Origin: Agromyces allii | Lineage (GTDB): Bacteria; Actinomycetota; Actinomycetes; Actinomycetales; Microbacteriaceae | Length of the DNA: 64,000 bases | Assembly: GCF_009749385.1 (NCBI RefSeq) | Contig: NZ_WBIN01000013.1 | Span: 62,001 to 126,000 of the forward strand | Direction of reading: 5' to 3' | Shown: positions 1 to 7,856 of the stretch, one piece after another | How the letters are laid out: each line of letters begins with the position of its first letter | Numbering within the stretch: position 1 is the stretch's first letter | Made by a program: the position numbers and the translations under genes | Notes under the pieces: generated by a model | What the model was told of the DNA's origin: nothing | The model's database searches: none | The model's input: only the letters and a program-made list of their open reading frames with translations

Positions 1-517
1 TGACGGCGAGCCGGCCCGCCAGCTCGAAGTCGAGGTCGACGCACGCGACGCCGTCGCCGCTGTGGCCGTCTTCGCCCGGGATGCCGATGAAGGCGGCGGG
101 CAGCGCGGCCCGGCGCACGACGTCGACGCGCTCGTCGTGGTTCTTGACGCCCATGGCGACCACGCCGTCGACGAGCGACGAGGCCGCCACCCGGCGGATG
201 CCCGACACGTCGTCGTCGGTGGCGAGCAGCAGCACGTCGTAGTCGTGCTTGCGCGCCGTGTCGACGACGGCGGTGACGAACCGCATGTGCGTCGGCAGGT
301 GCCCGTCGGCATGGATCGGCGCCGAGAGGGCGAGGATGTTGGTGGTGGCGCCGGCGAGCATGCGGGCTCCGGCGTTGGGCTCGTAGTCGAGTTCGCGGAT
401 CGCGGCCTCGATGCGGGTGCGGGTCGACGCGGTGATCGCGCGCTTGCCCGACAGGGCGTAGGAGACGGTCGAGATGGAGACGCCCGCAGCCTTGGCCACA
501 TCACTGATCGTCACCAT
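1..517 (-). CDS. LacI-family transcriptional regulator, N-terminal part (runs off the window)
   Basis: The reverse strand reads MVTISDVAKAAGVSISTVSY from an ATG at 517. This is the classic LacI helix-turn-helix, followed by the hinge-helix region (EPNAGARMLAGATTN) and the start of the periplasmic-binding-protein-like effector domain (VDGVVAMGV). About 172 codons are present; the C-terminal half lies beyond position 1. LacI proteins repress sugar or other catabolic genes and release DNA on binding a small ligand. The ligand cannot be read here. A perfect 14-bp palindrome of LacI type lies 48 bp upstream of the start, so autoregulation is likely. The family call is secure. Confidence 0.93.
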   Translation of the reverse strand, partial: MVTISDVAKAAGVSISTVSYALSGKRAITASTRTRIEAAIRELDYEPNAGARMLAGATTNILALSAPIHADGHLPTHMRFVTAVVDTARKHDYDVLLLATDDDVSGIRRVAASSLVDGVVAMGVKNHDERVDVVRRAALPAAFIGIPGEDGHSGDGVACVDLDFELAGRLAV

Positions 518-564
518 CCCGGTACCCCCCTTTGGACCCCTCGTGATCGTCGAAGCCGATGGAT

Positions 565-578
565 TCGAAGCGCTTCGA
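565..578. promoter_or_regulatory. LacI-type operator palindrome upstream of the LacI gene
   Basis: TCGAAGCGCTTCGA is a perfect 14-bp dyad. Its GAAGCGCTTC core matches the usual LacI-family operator core (AAGCGCTT with a central CG). It sits between the regulator start (517) and the end of the upstream gene (669), so the adjacent LacI protein probably binds it. Binding is inferred. Confidence 0.7.
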
Positions 579-668
579 CGACGTGAGAGCGAGAGTACGT
601 GACCGTACCCGTCGCGCGCAACCCTTTTGTTGGAATAGACCACAATTCGGTTTTCGCGCGACCGCGTC

Positions 669-1637
669 TCACTCCCGGAACGTGTGCCGGTACTCGATCG
701 GCGACGTGCCGAGCACGCGGTGGAAGTGCAGGCGCAGGTTCGCGCCGGTGCCGAGTCCGACGCGCGCGGCGATCTGCTCGACGCCGAGGTCGGTGCGCTC
801 GAGGAGTTCGCGCGCGAGGTCGATGCGGGCGCGCAGGATCCACTGCATGGGCGTGTACCCGGTGTCCTCGACGAAGCGTCGCGAGAACGTGCGCGTCGAC
901 ACCTTCGCGTTGCGCGCGAGGTCGGCGAGCGTCAGCGGCTCCTCGATGCGCTCGATCGCCCAGTGCCGGGTCGCGGCGAACAGCTCGCCGAGGTCGTCGG
1001 GCAGCGCGCGCGGCACGTACTGCGCCTGGCCGCCGCTGCGGTACGGCGCGGCCACGAGCCGCCGGGCGACGTGGTTCGACAGCGCGACGCCGTGGTCGCG
1101 TCGTACGAGGTGCAGGCAGAGGTCGATGCCCGACGCGGCGCCGGCCGAGGTGAGCACGCGCCCCTCGTCGACGAACAGCACGTTCTCGTCGACCTGCACG
1201 AGCGGATGCCTCGCGGCGAGCGCCTTCGTGTAGTGCCAGTGCGTCGTGGCCCGGCGCCCGTCGAGCAGCCCGGTCGCCGCGAGGGCGAAGGCCCCCGTGG
1301 AGATGGCCGCGAGCCGCGCGCCCCGTTCGTGCGCAGCCCGGAGTGCGTCGACGACGATCGCGGGCGGCTCCTCGACATCGGGATGCCGGTAGCCCGGGAT
1401 GAAGATCGTCTCGGCCCATTCGAACGCCTCGAGCCCGTCGGCGACGTGGTACGAGAGCCCGTCACCGCCCGCGACCGGTCCGGGCGCGGCGCCGCAGACC
1501 CGCACCTCGTAGGGCATCGACGCGCGGGTCGTGAAGATCTGCGCCGGAATGCCGACGTCGAGCGGCTTGGCCCCCTCGAGCACGAGCACGGCAACGCGGT
1601 GCGCACGGGTGCTGCTGGCACGGTCGGCGGCGTTCAT
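669..1637 (-). CDS. GlxA-family AraC transcriptional regulator with DJ-1/PfpI-like domain
   Basis: The 322-residue protein has an N-terminal class-I glutamine-amidotransferase-like (DJ-1/PfpI) fold, about residues 12-190 (VAVLVLEGAKPLDVGIPAQIF; SYHVADGLEAF). The C-terminal AraC double helix-turn-helix covers about residues 215-320 (LTLADLARNAKVSTRTFSRR; LGVEQIAARVGLGTGANLRL). The position that is usually Cys in this family (SxCTGAF) reads AISTGAF, so the fold lacks a nucleophile and probably only senses a ligand. A CAGGCT box lies 6 nt before the ATG, suggesting a leaderless mRNA. The gene is divergent from the thiamine operon, but nothing shows that it controls it. Confidence 0.9.
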   Translation of the reverse strand: MNAADRASSTRAHRVAVLVLEGAKPLDVGIPAQIFTTRASMPYEVRVCGAAPGPVAGGDGLSYHVADGLEAFEWAETIFIPGYRHPDVEEPPAIVVDALRAAHERGARLAAISTGAFALAATGLLDGRRATTHWHYTKALAARHPLVQVDENVLFVDEGRVLTSAGAASGIDLCLHLVRRDHGVALSNHVARRLVAAPYRSGGQAQYVPRALPDDLGELFAATRHWAIERIEEPLTLADLARNAKVSTRTFSRRFVEDTGYTPMQWILRARIDLARELLERTDLGVEQIAARVGLGTGANLRLHFHRVLGTSPIEYRHTFRE

Positions 1638-1649
1638 GGGGCCAGCCTG
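1638..1649 (-). promoter_or_regulatory. Leaderless-type -10 box of the GlxA/AraC gene
   Basis: On the minus strand CAGGCT (1644-1649) is followed by 6 nt and the ATG at 1637. There is no Shine-Dalgarno sequence, so transcription probably starts at or next to the start codon. Confidence 0.45.
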
Positions 1650-1936
1650 CCACCGCTCGCAACGTTCTCGCCACTCGCCGGCGACGCGACATCCGCCCGT
1701 CGCACGTCATCGCGAAGAGAGATGACGGACCCGCCGGGTCCGTGGAGGAACGGTCACGGTGCGGCCGAGCGCATTCGGAGGTCGTCCGGCGACGGGGCCG
1801 CCACCCGGCGGGTCGTTGCGAGCAAGCTAGCCCGAGGCGCGCGGAACCGCCAGCGTCCCGCCGGATCGGGCCCCGAACTGGGGGCGGCGACACCTGGCAA
1901 TGGCGACGTCCGCGACCGGGCTAGGCTGGCGGGCAG
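1638..1936. other. Gene-free region between the GlxA/AraC gene and the thiamine riboswitch
   Basis: No credible coding frame is seen in these 299 bases. They hold the leaderless promoter of the upstream regulator, an 8-bp-stem hairpin at 1725-1743 (ACGGACCC, loop GCC, GGGTCCGT) of unknown role, and a TAGGCT -10 box at 1922-1927. The -10 box would start transcription just before the riboswitch. I do not see a good -35 element. Confidence 0.5.
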
Positions 1937-2030
1937 TGACACGGGGTGCCGCGCTCCCGCCCTCGCAGGGCGATCGCGGCTGAGAACACACCCGTCGAAC
2001 CTGATCTAGTTCGAACTAGCGAAGGGATGT
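1937..2030 (+). promoter_or_regulatory. TPP (thiamine pyrophosphate) riboswitch
   Basis: The conserved thi-box parts are present in order. ACGGGGTG (1941-1948) can pair with ACACCCGT (1988-1995). CTGAGA lies at 1980-1985. Then comes ACCTGATCTAGTT (1999-2011) and the 3' segment GCGAAGGGA (2019-2027). The GAAGGGA of the last conserved block is also the only ribosome-binding site for the GTG at 2034, 6 nt away. TPP binding should therefore hide it and shut off translation of thiM. No separate terminator hairpin is seen between the aptamer and the start. Confidence 0.95.
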
Positions 2031-2033
2031 CGC

Positions 2034-2972
2034 GTGAGCGAACGTCTGCGAATCGACCCTGCCCACCTCATCGACGCGAGCGCTGCGCTGCTCGGCCGGC
2101 TGCGCGAGCATCCGCCGCTCGTGCAGTGCATCACGAACAGCGTCGTGACGAACTTCACCGCGAACGCGCTGCTCGCGATCGGCGCGGCTCCCGCGATGGT
2201 CGACATCCGCGAGGAGTCCGGCCTGTTCGCCGGCATCGCGGGCGGCCTGCTCGTGAACCTCGGCACGCCCGCCGAGGAGCAGCGCGACGCCGCACGCGAG
2301 GCGGTGGCCGCGGCATCCGTCGCCGGCACGCCATGGGTGCTCGACCCCGTCGCGATCGGCGCACTGCCGGTGCGCACGGCGCTCGCGCACGAGCTCGTGG
2401 CCTCGCGGCCCACGGCGATCCGCGGCAACGCGAGCGAGATCATCGCGCTCGCGGGTGCGGGCGCCGGCGGGCGCGGCGTCGACGCGGCCGACAGCACGGA
2501 TGCCGCGGCCGACGCCGCGACCTCGCTCGCCCTCGCACACGGCTCGGTCGTCGCGGTCTCGGGCCCGGTCGACCTCATCACCGACGGGCGCCGCACGGCC
2601 CGCATCGCGAACGGCGACGCGCTGCTCACCCGCGTGACGGGCGGCGGCTGCGCGCTCGGCGCGGTGACGGCGGCGTTCCTCGGGGCGAGCCGCGACGCCG
2701 GCGCCGCAGCCGACGGGAGCACCGACGCCGCGCTGCTCGCCGATCCCTTCGTCGCGACCGTCGCGGCCACCGTGGTCTACACGATCGCCGCCGAGCTCGC
2801 GGCGAGCCGTTCGGCCGGTCCGGGCTCGTTCGCCGTGGCGTTCCTCGATGCGCTCGCGACCGTCGCGCCCGCCGACGTGCTCGACCGGGCGAACGTCACC
2901 GTGACGGATGCCGCGGCATCCGCCATCGCATCGGCGATCACCGAGCCCACCACCGCGACGGCCGGCGCATGA
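2034..2972 (+). CDS. thiM: Hydroxyethylthiazole kinase ThiM
   Basis: This 312-residue enzyme phosphorylates 4-methyl-5-(2-hydroxyethyl)thiazole with ATP, a thiamine salvage step. Family signatures are [20 protein letters not shown] near the N terminus, [17 protein letters not shown], and the anion-hole/catalytic block [10 protein letters not shown] with Cys206. At 312 residues it is longer than the usual ~270, because of Ala/Asp-rich insertions around residues 140-165 and 225-240. The GTG start is set by the riboswitch-embedded ribosome-binding site. Its stop overlaps the thiE start by ATGA, giving a translationally coupled operon under TPP control. Confidence 0.95.
   Translation: MSERLRIDPAHLIDASAALLGRLREHPPLVQCITNSVVTNFTANALLAIGAAPAMVDIREESGLFAGIAGGLLVNLGTPAEEQRDAAREAVAAASVAGTPWVLDPVAIGALPVRTALAHELVASRPTAIRGNASEIIALAGAGAGGRGVDAADSTDAAADAATSLALAHGSVVAVSGPVDLITDGRRTARIANGDALLTRVTGGGCALGAVTAAFLGASRDAGAAADGSTDAALLADPFVATVAATVVYTIAAELAASRSAGPGSFAVAFLDALATVAPADVLDRANVTVTDAAASAIASAITEPTTATAGA
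2905..2922. repeat. Perfect palindrome of the over-represented word (coding)
   Basis: CGGATGCCGCGGCATCCG near the 3' end of thiM, read as Thr-Asp-Ala-Ala-Ala-Ser-Ala. Confidence 0.7.
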
Positions 2973-3628
2973 CCACGCGCCGCGCGCTCGACCTCTCCAT
3001 CTACCTCGTGACGGATGCGACGCTCTGCGGACCGCGCGGCGTCGCGTCCGTCGTCGCCGACGCGGTCGACGGCGGCGTGCGCGCGGTGCAACTGCGCGAC
3101 AAGACGGCATCGACCGACGCCCTGCTGCGGCAGCTCGAGGCGCTCGCGACCGCGATCGACGGCCGCGCCGCGCTGCTCGTGAACGACCGCGTCGACGTGG
3201 CGCTGGCCGCACGCGAGCGCGGCCTGCCCGTCGACGGCGTGCACCTGGGGCAGGGCGACGCTGCGGCATCCGCTGCTCGCGACCTGCTCGGCGACGACGC
3301 GATCATCGGCCTCACCGCGAACGAGCCCGAGCACCTCGCGCGGCTCCGGCGTCAGGCGCGCCGCGAGATCGACTACCTCGGCGTCGGCGTGATCCGCCCC
3401 ACGGCCACGAAGCCCGACCATCCGCCGGCGCTCGGCATCGACGGGTTCGCCCGGTTCGCCGCCGAGGCCGAGCTGCCGTGCGTCGCGATCGGCGGCATCA
3501 CGCTGGCGGATGTCGCGGGTCTGCGTCGGGCCGGAGCCGCCGGCGTCGCCGTGGTGTCGGCCATCTGCGCCGCGCCCTCGCCGCGCGACGCGGCCGTCGC
3601 CTTCGCCGCGGCCTGGAGCGCACGATGA
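2969..3628 (+). CDS. thiE: Thiamine-phosphate synthase ThiE
   Basis: This 219-residue enzyme joins HMP-pyrophosphate and thiazole phosphate to make thiamine phosphate. It has the TIM-barrel motifs [30 protein letters not shown], the pyrophosphate-loop-like [16 protein letters not shown], and CVAIGGI near the C terminus. The start ATG overlaps the thiM stop (ATGA), and its own stop overlaps the next gene in the same way. It takes the ThiM product and the ThiD product encoded on either side, so the three genes form a complete salvage route. Confidence 0.95.
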   Translation: MTTRRALDLSIYLVTDATLCGPRGVASVVADAVDGGVRAVQLRDKTASTDALLRQLEALATAIDGRAALLVNDRVDVALAARERGLPVDGVHLGQGDAAASAARDLLGDDAIIGLTANEPEHLARLRRQARREIDYLGVGVIRPTATKPDHPPALGIDGFARFAAEAELPCVAIGGITLADVAGLRRAGAAGVAVVSAICAAPSPRDAAVAFAAAWSAR

Positions 3629-5211
3629 CCGCGGGGGCCGCGACCCACCGGGTTCGCCGCGTGCCGCGCGTGCTGAGCATCGCGGGGAGCGACCCGTCGG
3701 GCGGCGCGGGCATCCAGGCCGACCTCAAGTCGATCGCGGCCGTCGGCGGCTACGGCATGTCGGCGATCACTGCGCTCACGGCGCAGAACACGCGTGGGGT
3801 GCGAGGCGTGCACGTGCCGCCGGCCGAGTTCCTCGCCGCGCAGCTCGACGCCATCAGCGACGACATCGCGATCGACGCCGTGAAGGTCGGCATGCTCGCG
3901 AACGCCGAGGTCATCACGGTCGTCGCCGACTGGCTGCGGCGCACGAGCGTGCCCATCGTCGTGCTCGACCCGGTCATGGTCGCGACGAGCGGCGACCGCC
4001 TGCTCGACCCCGACGCCGAGCTGGCGCTGCGCGACCTGCTGCCGCTCGCCGACCTCATCACGCCGAACCTGCTCGAGCTCGCGGTGCTCGCGGGGGCGGT
4101 CGCCGACGCCCATCCCGTCGCTCCGGCGACGACGTGGGCCGAGGCCATCGCGCAGGCCGAGGCGGTCTCGGCGGCGACCGGCGCACGCGTGCTCGCCAAG
4201 GGCGGCCACCTGCCGGGCGGCGACGCCCCCGACGCACTCGTGCACGCGGCATCCGCCGGCGTCGTCGAGTTCACGGGCGAGCGCATCGCGACCACCGCGA
4301 CGCACGGCACCGGCTGCTCGCTCTCGTCGGCGGTCGCGACGCTCCAGGCCGAGCTCGGCGACTGGGAGGCCGCGGTCGGCGAGGCCCGTCGGTGGCTGCG
4401 CGAGTCGTTGCGGCACGGCGAGGCGCTCGAGGTCGGCGGCGGACACGGGCCCGTGAGCCACTTCGCCGGACTCTGGTCGCGCGGCGGCCTGCGCACCGCG
4501 CCGATGCCCGCCGAGATCGCGGACGAGTGGTGGGGCGGCATCGCCGACGTGCGGGCGGCGATCGACGACCTGCCGTTCATCCGCGCCCTCGCCGACGGCA
4601 CGCTCGAGCGCGAGCCCTTCCTCGCCTACCTCGCGCAGGACGCCCTCTACCTGCGCGACTACGCGCGCGTGCTCGCCGAGGCATCGCGCCTGGCTCCGGA
4701 TGCCGCGGGCCAGGCGTTCTGGGCGGACTCGGCGCACGGCTCGCTCGTCGGCGAGCTCGAGCTGCACACGCGGTGGCTCACGGGCGACGCGGACGCGACG
4801 GGCGTGGCGCTGCCGACCGAGGCCGACGCGACCTCCGCCGCCCTGGTCTTCGCCGCGGAGCCCGACGCCGCGACGACGGCCTACCTCGACCACCTGCTCG
4901 CGACTGGTGCGCGCGGCGACTACGCGGTGCTGGCCGCGGCCGTGCTGCCCTGCTTCTGGATCTACGTGGACCTCGGCGAACGGCTCGCCGCCGGAGAGTT
5001 CGGGCAGCGCGCCCTCGACCCCGAGCATCCGTACGCGTCGTGGCTGGAGACCTACGCCGACCCCGCGTTCGCCGTGGCCACGCGCGAGGCGATCGAGCTG
5101 GTGACGCGCGAGGCGGCCGCCGCGACCCCCGAGCGTCGCGAGGCGATGCGCCGCGCGTTCCACGCATCGGCCCGACACGAGCTCGCGTTCTTCGCGGCGC
5201 CACTCGCCTAG
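3625..5211 (+). CDS. thiD: ThiD-TenA fusion: HMP/HMP-phosphate kinase with thiaminase II-like domain
   Basis: The 528-residue protein is a fusion. Residues ~10-275 are ThiD (SIAGSDPSGGAGIQADLKS, VVLDPVMVATSGDRLL, THGTGCSLSSAVA), which phosphorylates hydroxymethylpyrimidine twice. Residues ~292-528 are TenA (FLAYLAQDALYLRDYARVLA; AVLPCFWIY with Cys443 as the likely nucleophile), which hydrolyses aminopyrimidine breakdown products of thiamine to recover HMP. Joining them lets recovered pyrimidine pass straight to the kinase. The ATG overlaps the thiE stop (ATGA). Both active sites look intact. ThiD-TenA fusions are known in other bacteria and in fungi. Confidence 0.94.
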   Translation: MTAGAATHRVRRVPRVLSIAGSDPSGGAGIQADLKSIAAVGGYGMSAITALTAQNTRGVRGVHVPPAEFLAAQLDAISDDIAIDAVKVGMLANAEVITVVADWLRRTSVPIVVLDPVMVATSGDRLLDPDAELALRDLLPLADLITPNLLELAVLAGAVADAHPVAPATTWAEAIAQAEAVSAATGARVLAKGGHLPGGDAPDALVHAASAGVVEFTGERIATTATHGTGCSLSSAVATLQAELGDWEAAVGEARRWLRESLRHGEALEVGGGHGPVSHFAGLWSRGGLRTAPMPAEIADEWWGGIADVRAAIDDLPFIRALADGTLEREPFLAYLAQDALYLRDYARVLAEASRLAPDAAGQAFWADSAHGSLVGELELHTRWLTGDADATGVALPTEADATSAALVFAAEPDAATTAYLDHLLATGARGDYAVLAAAVLPCFWIYVDLGERLAAGEFGQRALDPEHPYASWLETYADPAFAVATREAIELVTREAAAATPERREAMRRAFHASARHELAFFAAPLA

Positions 5212-5232
5212 CCGCCGCCCGGAACCACCTCC

Positions 5233-6027
5233 TCAGCGCAGCTCGACGAGCTCGCCGATGTCGTCGAACGGCAGCACGTCGGCGGTCGCCGCCACCGTGA
5301 TCGCGTCGAGGCGCACGGCTCCGCCGTACGAGCTGAGGAAGGCGGTGTCGGCGGCGTCGCGTCCGGTCGAGATGCGCAGCAGCGTCGAGCGCGGGGCGAG
5401 CGCGGTCGCGTCGACGACGTGCCACGCGCCCTCGACGTGCGCCTCGGCCACGGCGTGGAAGTCCATCGGATCGAGGCCGGGCGCGTAGACGGCCGCGAGA
5501 CGCGCGGGCACGTCGAGCGCGCGCAGCAGCGCGATCACGAGGTGCGCGTAGTCGCGGCACACGCCCTGCCGGGCGAGCAGCGTCTGCACCGCGCCGTCGG
5601 TCGGTCCGCTCGAACCCGGAACGTACGCGAGGCGCGTGCCCACCCACGACGACACGGCGTCGAGCAGCGCATGCCCCTCGAGTCCCGAGAACTCGGCGAC
5701 GGCCGTGGCTCCCAGACGGTCGGACTCGCAGTACCGGCTCGGGCGCAGGTACTCCACGAGGTCGAGCGGTCGGCTCGAGCCCGGGGCGGCCTGCCCGTCG
5801 ACGGTGGCCGAGTAGGCCAGCGACAGTCCGCCAGCCGGCGCGTCGACGACGTGCAGGCGGCTGCCCGCGGCATCCGTCAGTTCGAGCGCAGGCACCTCGA
5901 CGCCGTTCGCGAGCAGCTCGAGCCGTTCGCCGGAAGCCCCGCCCGCGACGGACACCATGAACACGAGCCGAGCAGGATCGTCGAGGCTCAGGTCGATTCG
6001 GGCGGAGACGGTTCGCTGCATGGCCAT
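5233..6027 (-). CDS. Transglutaminase-like cysteine protein
   Basis: This 264-residue cytoplasmic protein has a beta-rich N-terminal half and a transglutaminase-like papain fold in the C-terminal half. The triad is Cys157 (RQGVCRDYAHL), His191 (PMDFHAVAEA) and Asp206 (WHVVDATAL). Bacterial members usually act as amide hydrolases or peptidases, and the substrate is unknown. It has no signal peptide. It converges on the thiamine operon with only 21 bp between stops. An internal ATG two codons in (6021) is a possible alternative start. I see no Shine-Dalgarno sequence. Confidence 0.85.
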   Translation of the reverse strand: MAMQRTVSARIDLSLDDPARLVFMVSVAGGASGERLELLANGVEVPALELTDAAGSRLHVVDAPAGGLSLAYSATVDGQAAPGSSRPLDLVEYLRPSRYCESDRLGATAVAEFSGLEGHALLDAVSSWVGTRLAYVPGSSGPTDGAVQTLLARQGVCRDYAHLVIALLRALDVPARLAAVYAPGLDPMDFHAVAEAHVEGAWHVVDATALAPRSTLLRISTGRDAADTAFLSSYGGAVRLDAITVAATADVLPFDDIGELVELR

Positions 6028-6160
6028 GGGTGCCCCGGTTCATCGTCGTCGCAGGAGGACGTGCCGAGCGGCACCCGCCCAGTCTGACCCCTGGCCCGCC
6101 GGATCGGAAGCATCGGCTCGCCCGGTTGCGCCGTCGGCGGCATCCGCGTTGACTGGGGTC

Positions 6161-6820
6161 ATGCGCGTCGTCATCGCCGGAGGTCACGGCAAGATCGCCC
6201 TCATCCTCGAACGCCTGCTCGCCGACGGCGGGCACGATCCCGTCGCGTTGATCCGCAACCCCGACCACGTCGTCGATGTCGAGGCCGCCGGCGCAGAGCC
6301 GGTCGTGCTCGACCTCGAGGCCTCGTCCGTCGACGAGGTCGCCGCCGTGCTCGCGGGCGCCGACGCCGTGGTCTTCGCGGCAGGCGCAGGGCCCGGCAGC
6401 ACCGCCGAGCGCAAGCTCACGGTCGACCGCGACGGCGCGATCCTGCTCGCCGACGCCGCTCGCGCTGCGGGCGTGCCCCGCATCGTCGTGATCTCGGCCA
6501 TGCGCGCCGACGACTTCGACGCGGCATCCGACGACGTATTCCAGATCTACCTGCGTGCGAAGAGCGAGGCCGATTCCGCCGTGCGTGCCAGCGGCCTCGA
6601 CTACACGATCGTGCGGCCCGGCGGCCTGACCGATGCGCCGCCGACCGGGCTCGTCGTGGCCGACACCACGCTGCCGAAGGGTTCGATCAGCCGGGCGGAT
6701 GTCGCGGCCACCGTCGCCGCACTGCTCGTGTCGGGGGCGGCGTCGCGTGCGCAGTTCGAGCTCACCGAAGGCGGCCTGCCGATCGCAGGCGCGCTCGCCG
6801 CACTTCCCGACCCAGCCTGA
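6161..6820 (+). CDS. NAD(P)-binding Rossmann-fold protein (NmrA/atypical SDR type)
   Basis: The 219-residue protein begins MRVVIAGGHGKIALILERLL, an atypical-SDR dinucleotide-binding glycine motif. It continues with VVFAAGAGPGS, IVVISAM, a YLRAKSEADSAVRASGLDYT segment holding the Tyr and Lys of such proteins, and IVRPGGLT. Members reduce or sense NAD(P)-linked substrates; the substrate here is unknown. It starts a three-gene run with the transporter-like gene 4 bp downstream and the kinase/aminotransferase fusion after that. Confidence 0.85.
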   Translation: MRVVIAGGHGKIALILERLLADGGHDPVALIRNPDHVVDVEAAGAEPVVLDLEASSVDEVAAVLAGADAVVFAAGAGPGSTAERKLTVDRDGAILLADAARAAGVPRIVVISAMRADDFDAASDDVFQIYLRAKSEADSAVRASGLDYTIVRPGGLTDAPPTGLVVADTTLPKGSISRADVAATVAALLVSGAASRAQFELTEGGLPIAGALAALPDPA

Positions 6821-6824
6821 GCCG

Positions 6825-7856
6825 ATGGCCGTGATCCCCAACCTGCGGGCCGCGAAGCGCCTGCCGGTGCTGCAGGTCCTGAAGACCTCGGTCGCGACGA
6901 TCGCCGCCTGGCTCATCGCGGGCGCCCTGATTCCGGCGCAACTCCCGGTCTTCGCGGCCATCGCGGCCCTGCTCGTCGTGCAGCCGAGCGTGAACCAGTC
7001 GCTCGGCAAGGGCATCGAGCGTTCGATCGGCGTGCTGCTCGGCGTCGTCGTCGCGTCGGCGCTGTCGCTCGTGTTCGGCACGAACTCATGGGTCGTGCTC
7101 GTGTCGATCCTCGTCGCGATGGCCGTCGCCTGGGCCCTGAAGATGACGCCCGCGACCGGCAACCAGGTCGCGATCTCGGCCATGCTGACCCTCGCGCTCG
7201 GCGCGGCGACGCCGAACTACGCGCTCGACCGCGTGCTCGAGACCCTGATCGGCGCCGCGATCGGCATCGTCGTGAACGCGGCGATCGTGCCGCCCGTGGC
7301 GATCGCCCCGGCACGGCGCGAGGCGGCCCTGCTCGGCGGCGAGCTCGCGGCATCCGCCGATCGACTGGCCGCGGCCCTCGAGACGACGCAGTCGCGCGCC
7401 GACATCGAGGCGCTCATGATCGAGGCGCGCCTGCTGCGACCCATGCGCGACGCCGCCGACGCGGCGATCGAGGCCGGCACCGAGTCGCTCACGCTGAACC
7501 CCCGTCGCTCGGCGCACCGTGAAGAGCTCGGCCAGCTGCGCGACCTGCTCGAGCAGCTCGGCCCGATCGTCACGCAGCTCATCGGCATGACGCGCGCGTT
7601 CGCCGACCACTACGACGCCTCGCTGCACGACGAGCCGACGGTCAAGGCGATCGCCGAGCAGCTGCACCGCGTCGCCCACGACATCCGGCTCGCGGCGCGG
7701 GTCGCGGAGCCCGAACCCGAACCGATGACCTCGATGGTGCCCGCCCTGACGTCGGCACTCGTCGTGCGCCCACCGACCTCGTCGCACTGGATCCTGATCG
7801 GGTCGCTGCTCGAAGACCTGCGACGCATCCGCGAAGAACTTGGAGCCGAAGCCTGA
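6825..7856 (+). CDS. FUSC-family (aromatic-acid exporter-like) inner-membrane protein
   Basis: This 343-residue protein has about five or six hydrophobic segments in residues 15-165 (including ATIAAWLIAGALIPAQLP, FAAIAALLVVQP and GVLLGVVVASALSLVFG). A long alpha-helical cytoplasmic half follows. The pattern VQPSVNQSLGKGIERSIGVL matches the fusaric-acid-resistance/ArAE family, which exports aromatic or organic acids. The substrate is unknown. The gene lies 4 bp after the Rossmann protein, and its TGA shares a base with the ATG of the next gene, so the three are probably one transcript. Confidence 0.8.
   Translation: MAVIPNLRAAKRLPVLQVLKTSVATIAAWLIAGALIPAQLPVFAAIAALLVVQPSVNQSLGKGIERSIGVLLGVVVASALSLVFGTNSWVVLVSILVAMAVAWALKMTPATGNQVAISAMLTLALGAATPNYALDRVLETLIGAAIGIVVNAAIVPPVAIAPARREAALLGGELAASADRLAAALETTQSRADIEALMIEARLLRPMRDAADAAIEAGTESLTLNPRRSAHREELGQLRDLLEQLGPIVTQLIGMTRAFADHYDASLHDEPTVKAIAEQLHRVAHDIRLAARVAEPEPEPMTSMVPALTSALVVRPPTSSHWILIGSLLEDLRRIREELGAEA

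Noticed and set aside
2905-2922. The CGGATGCCGCGGCATCCG palindrome as a regulatory operator
   Set aside because: Three of its four copies are inside coding sequence, and half-copies occur all over the window, so a gene-specific operator role is unlikely.
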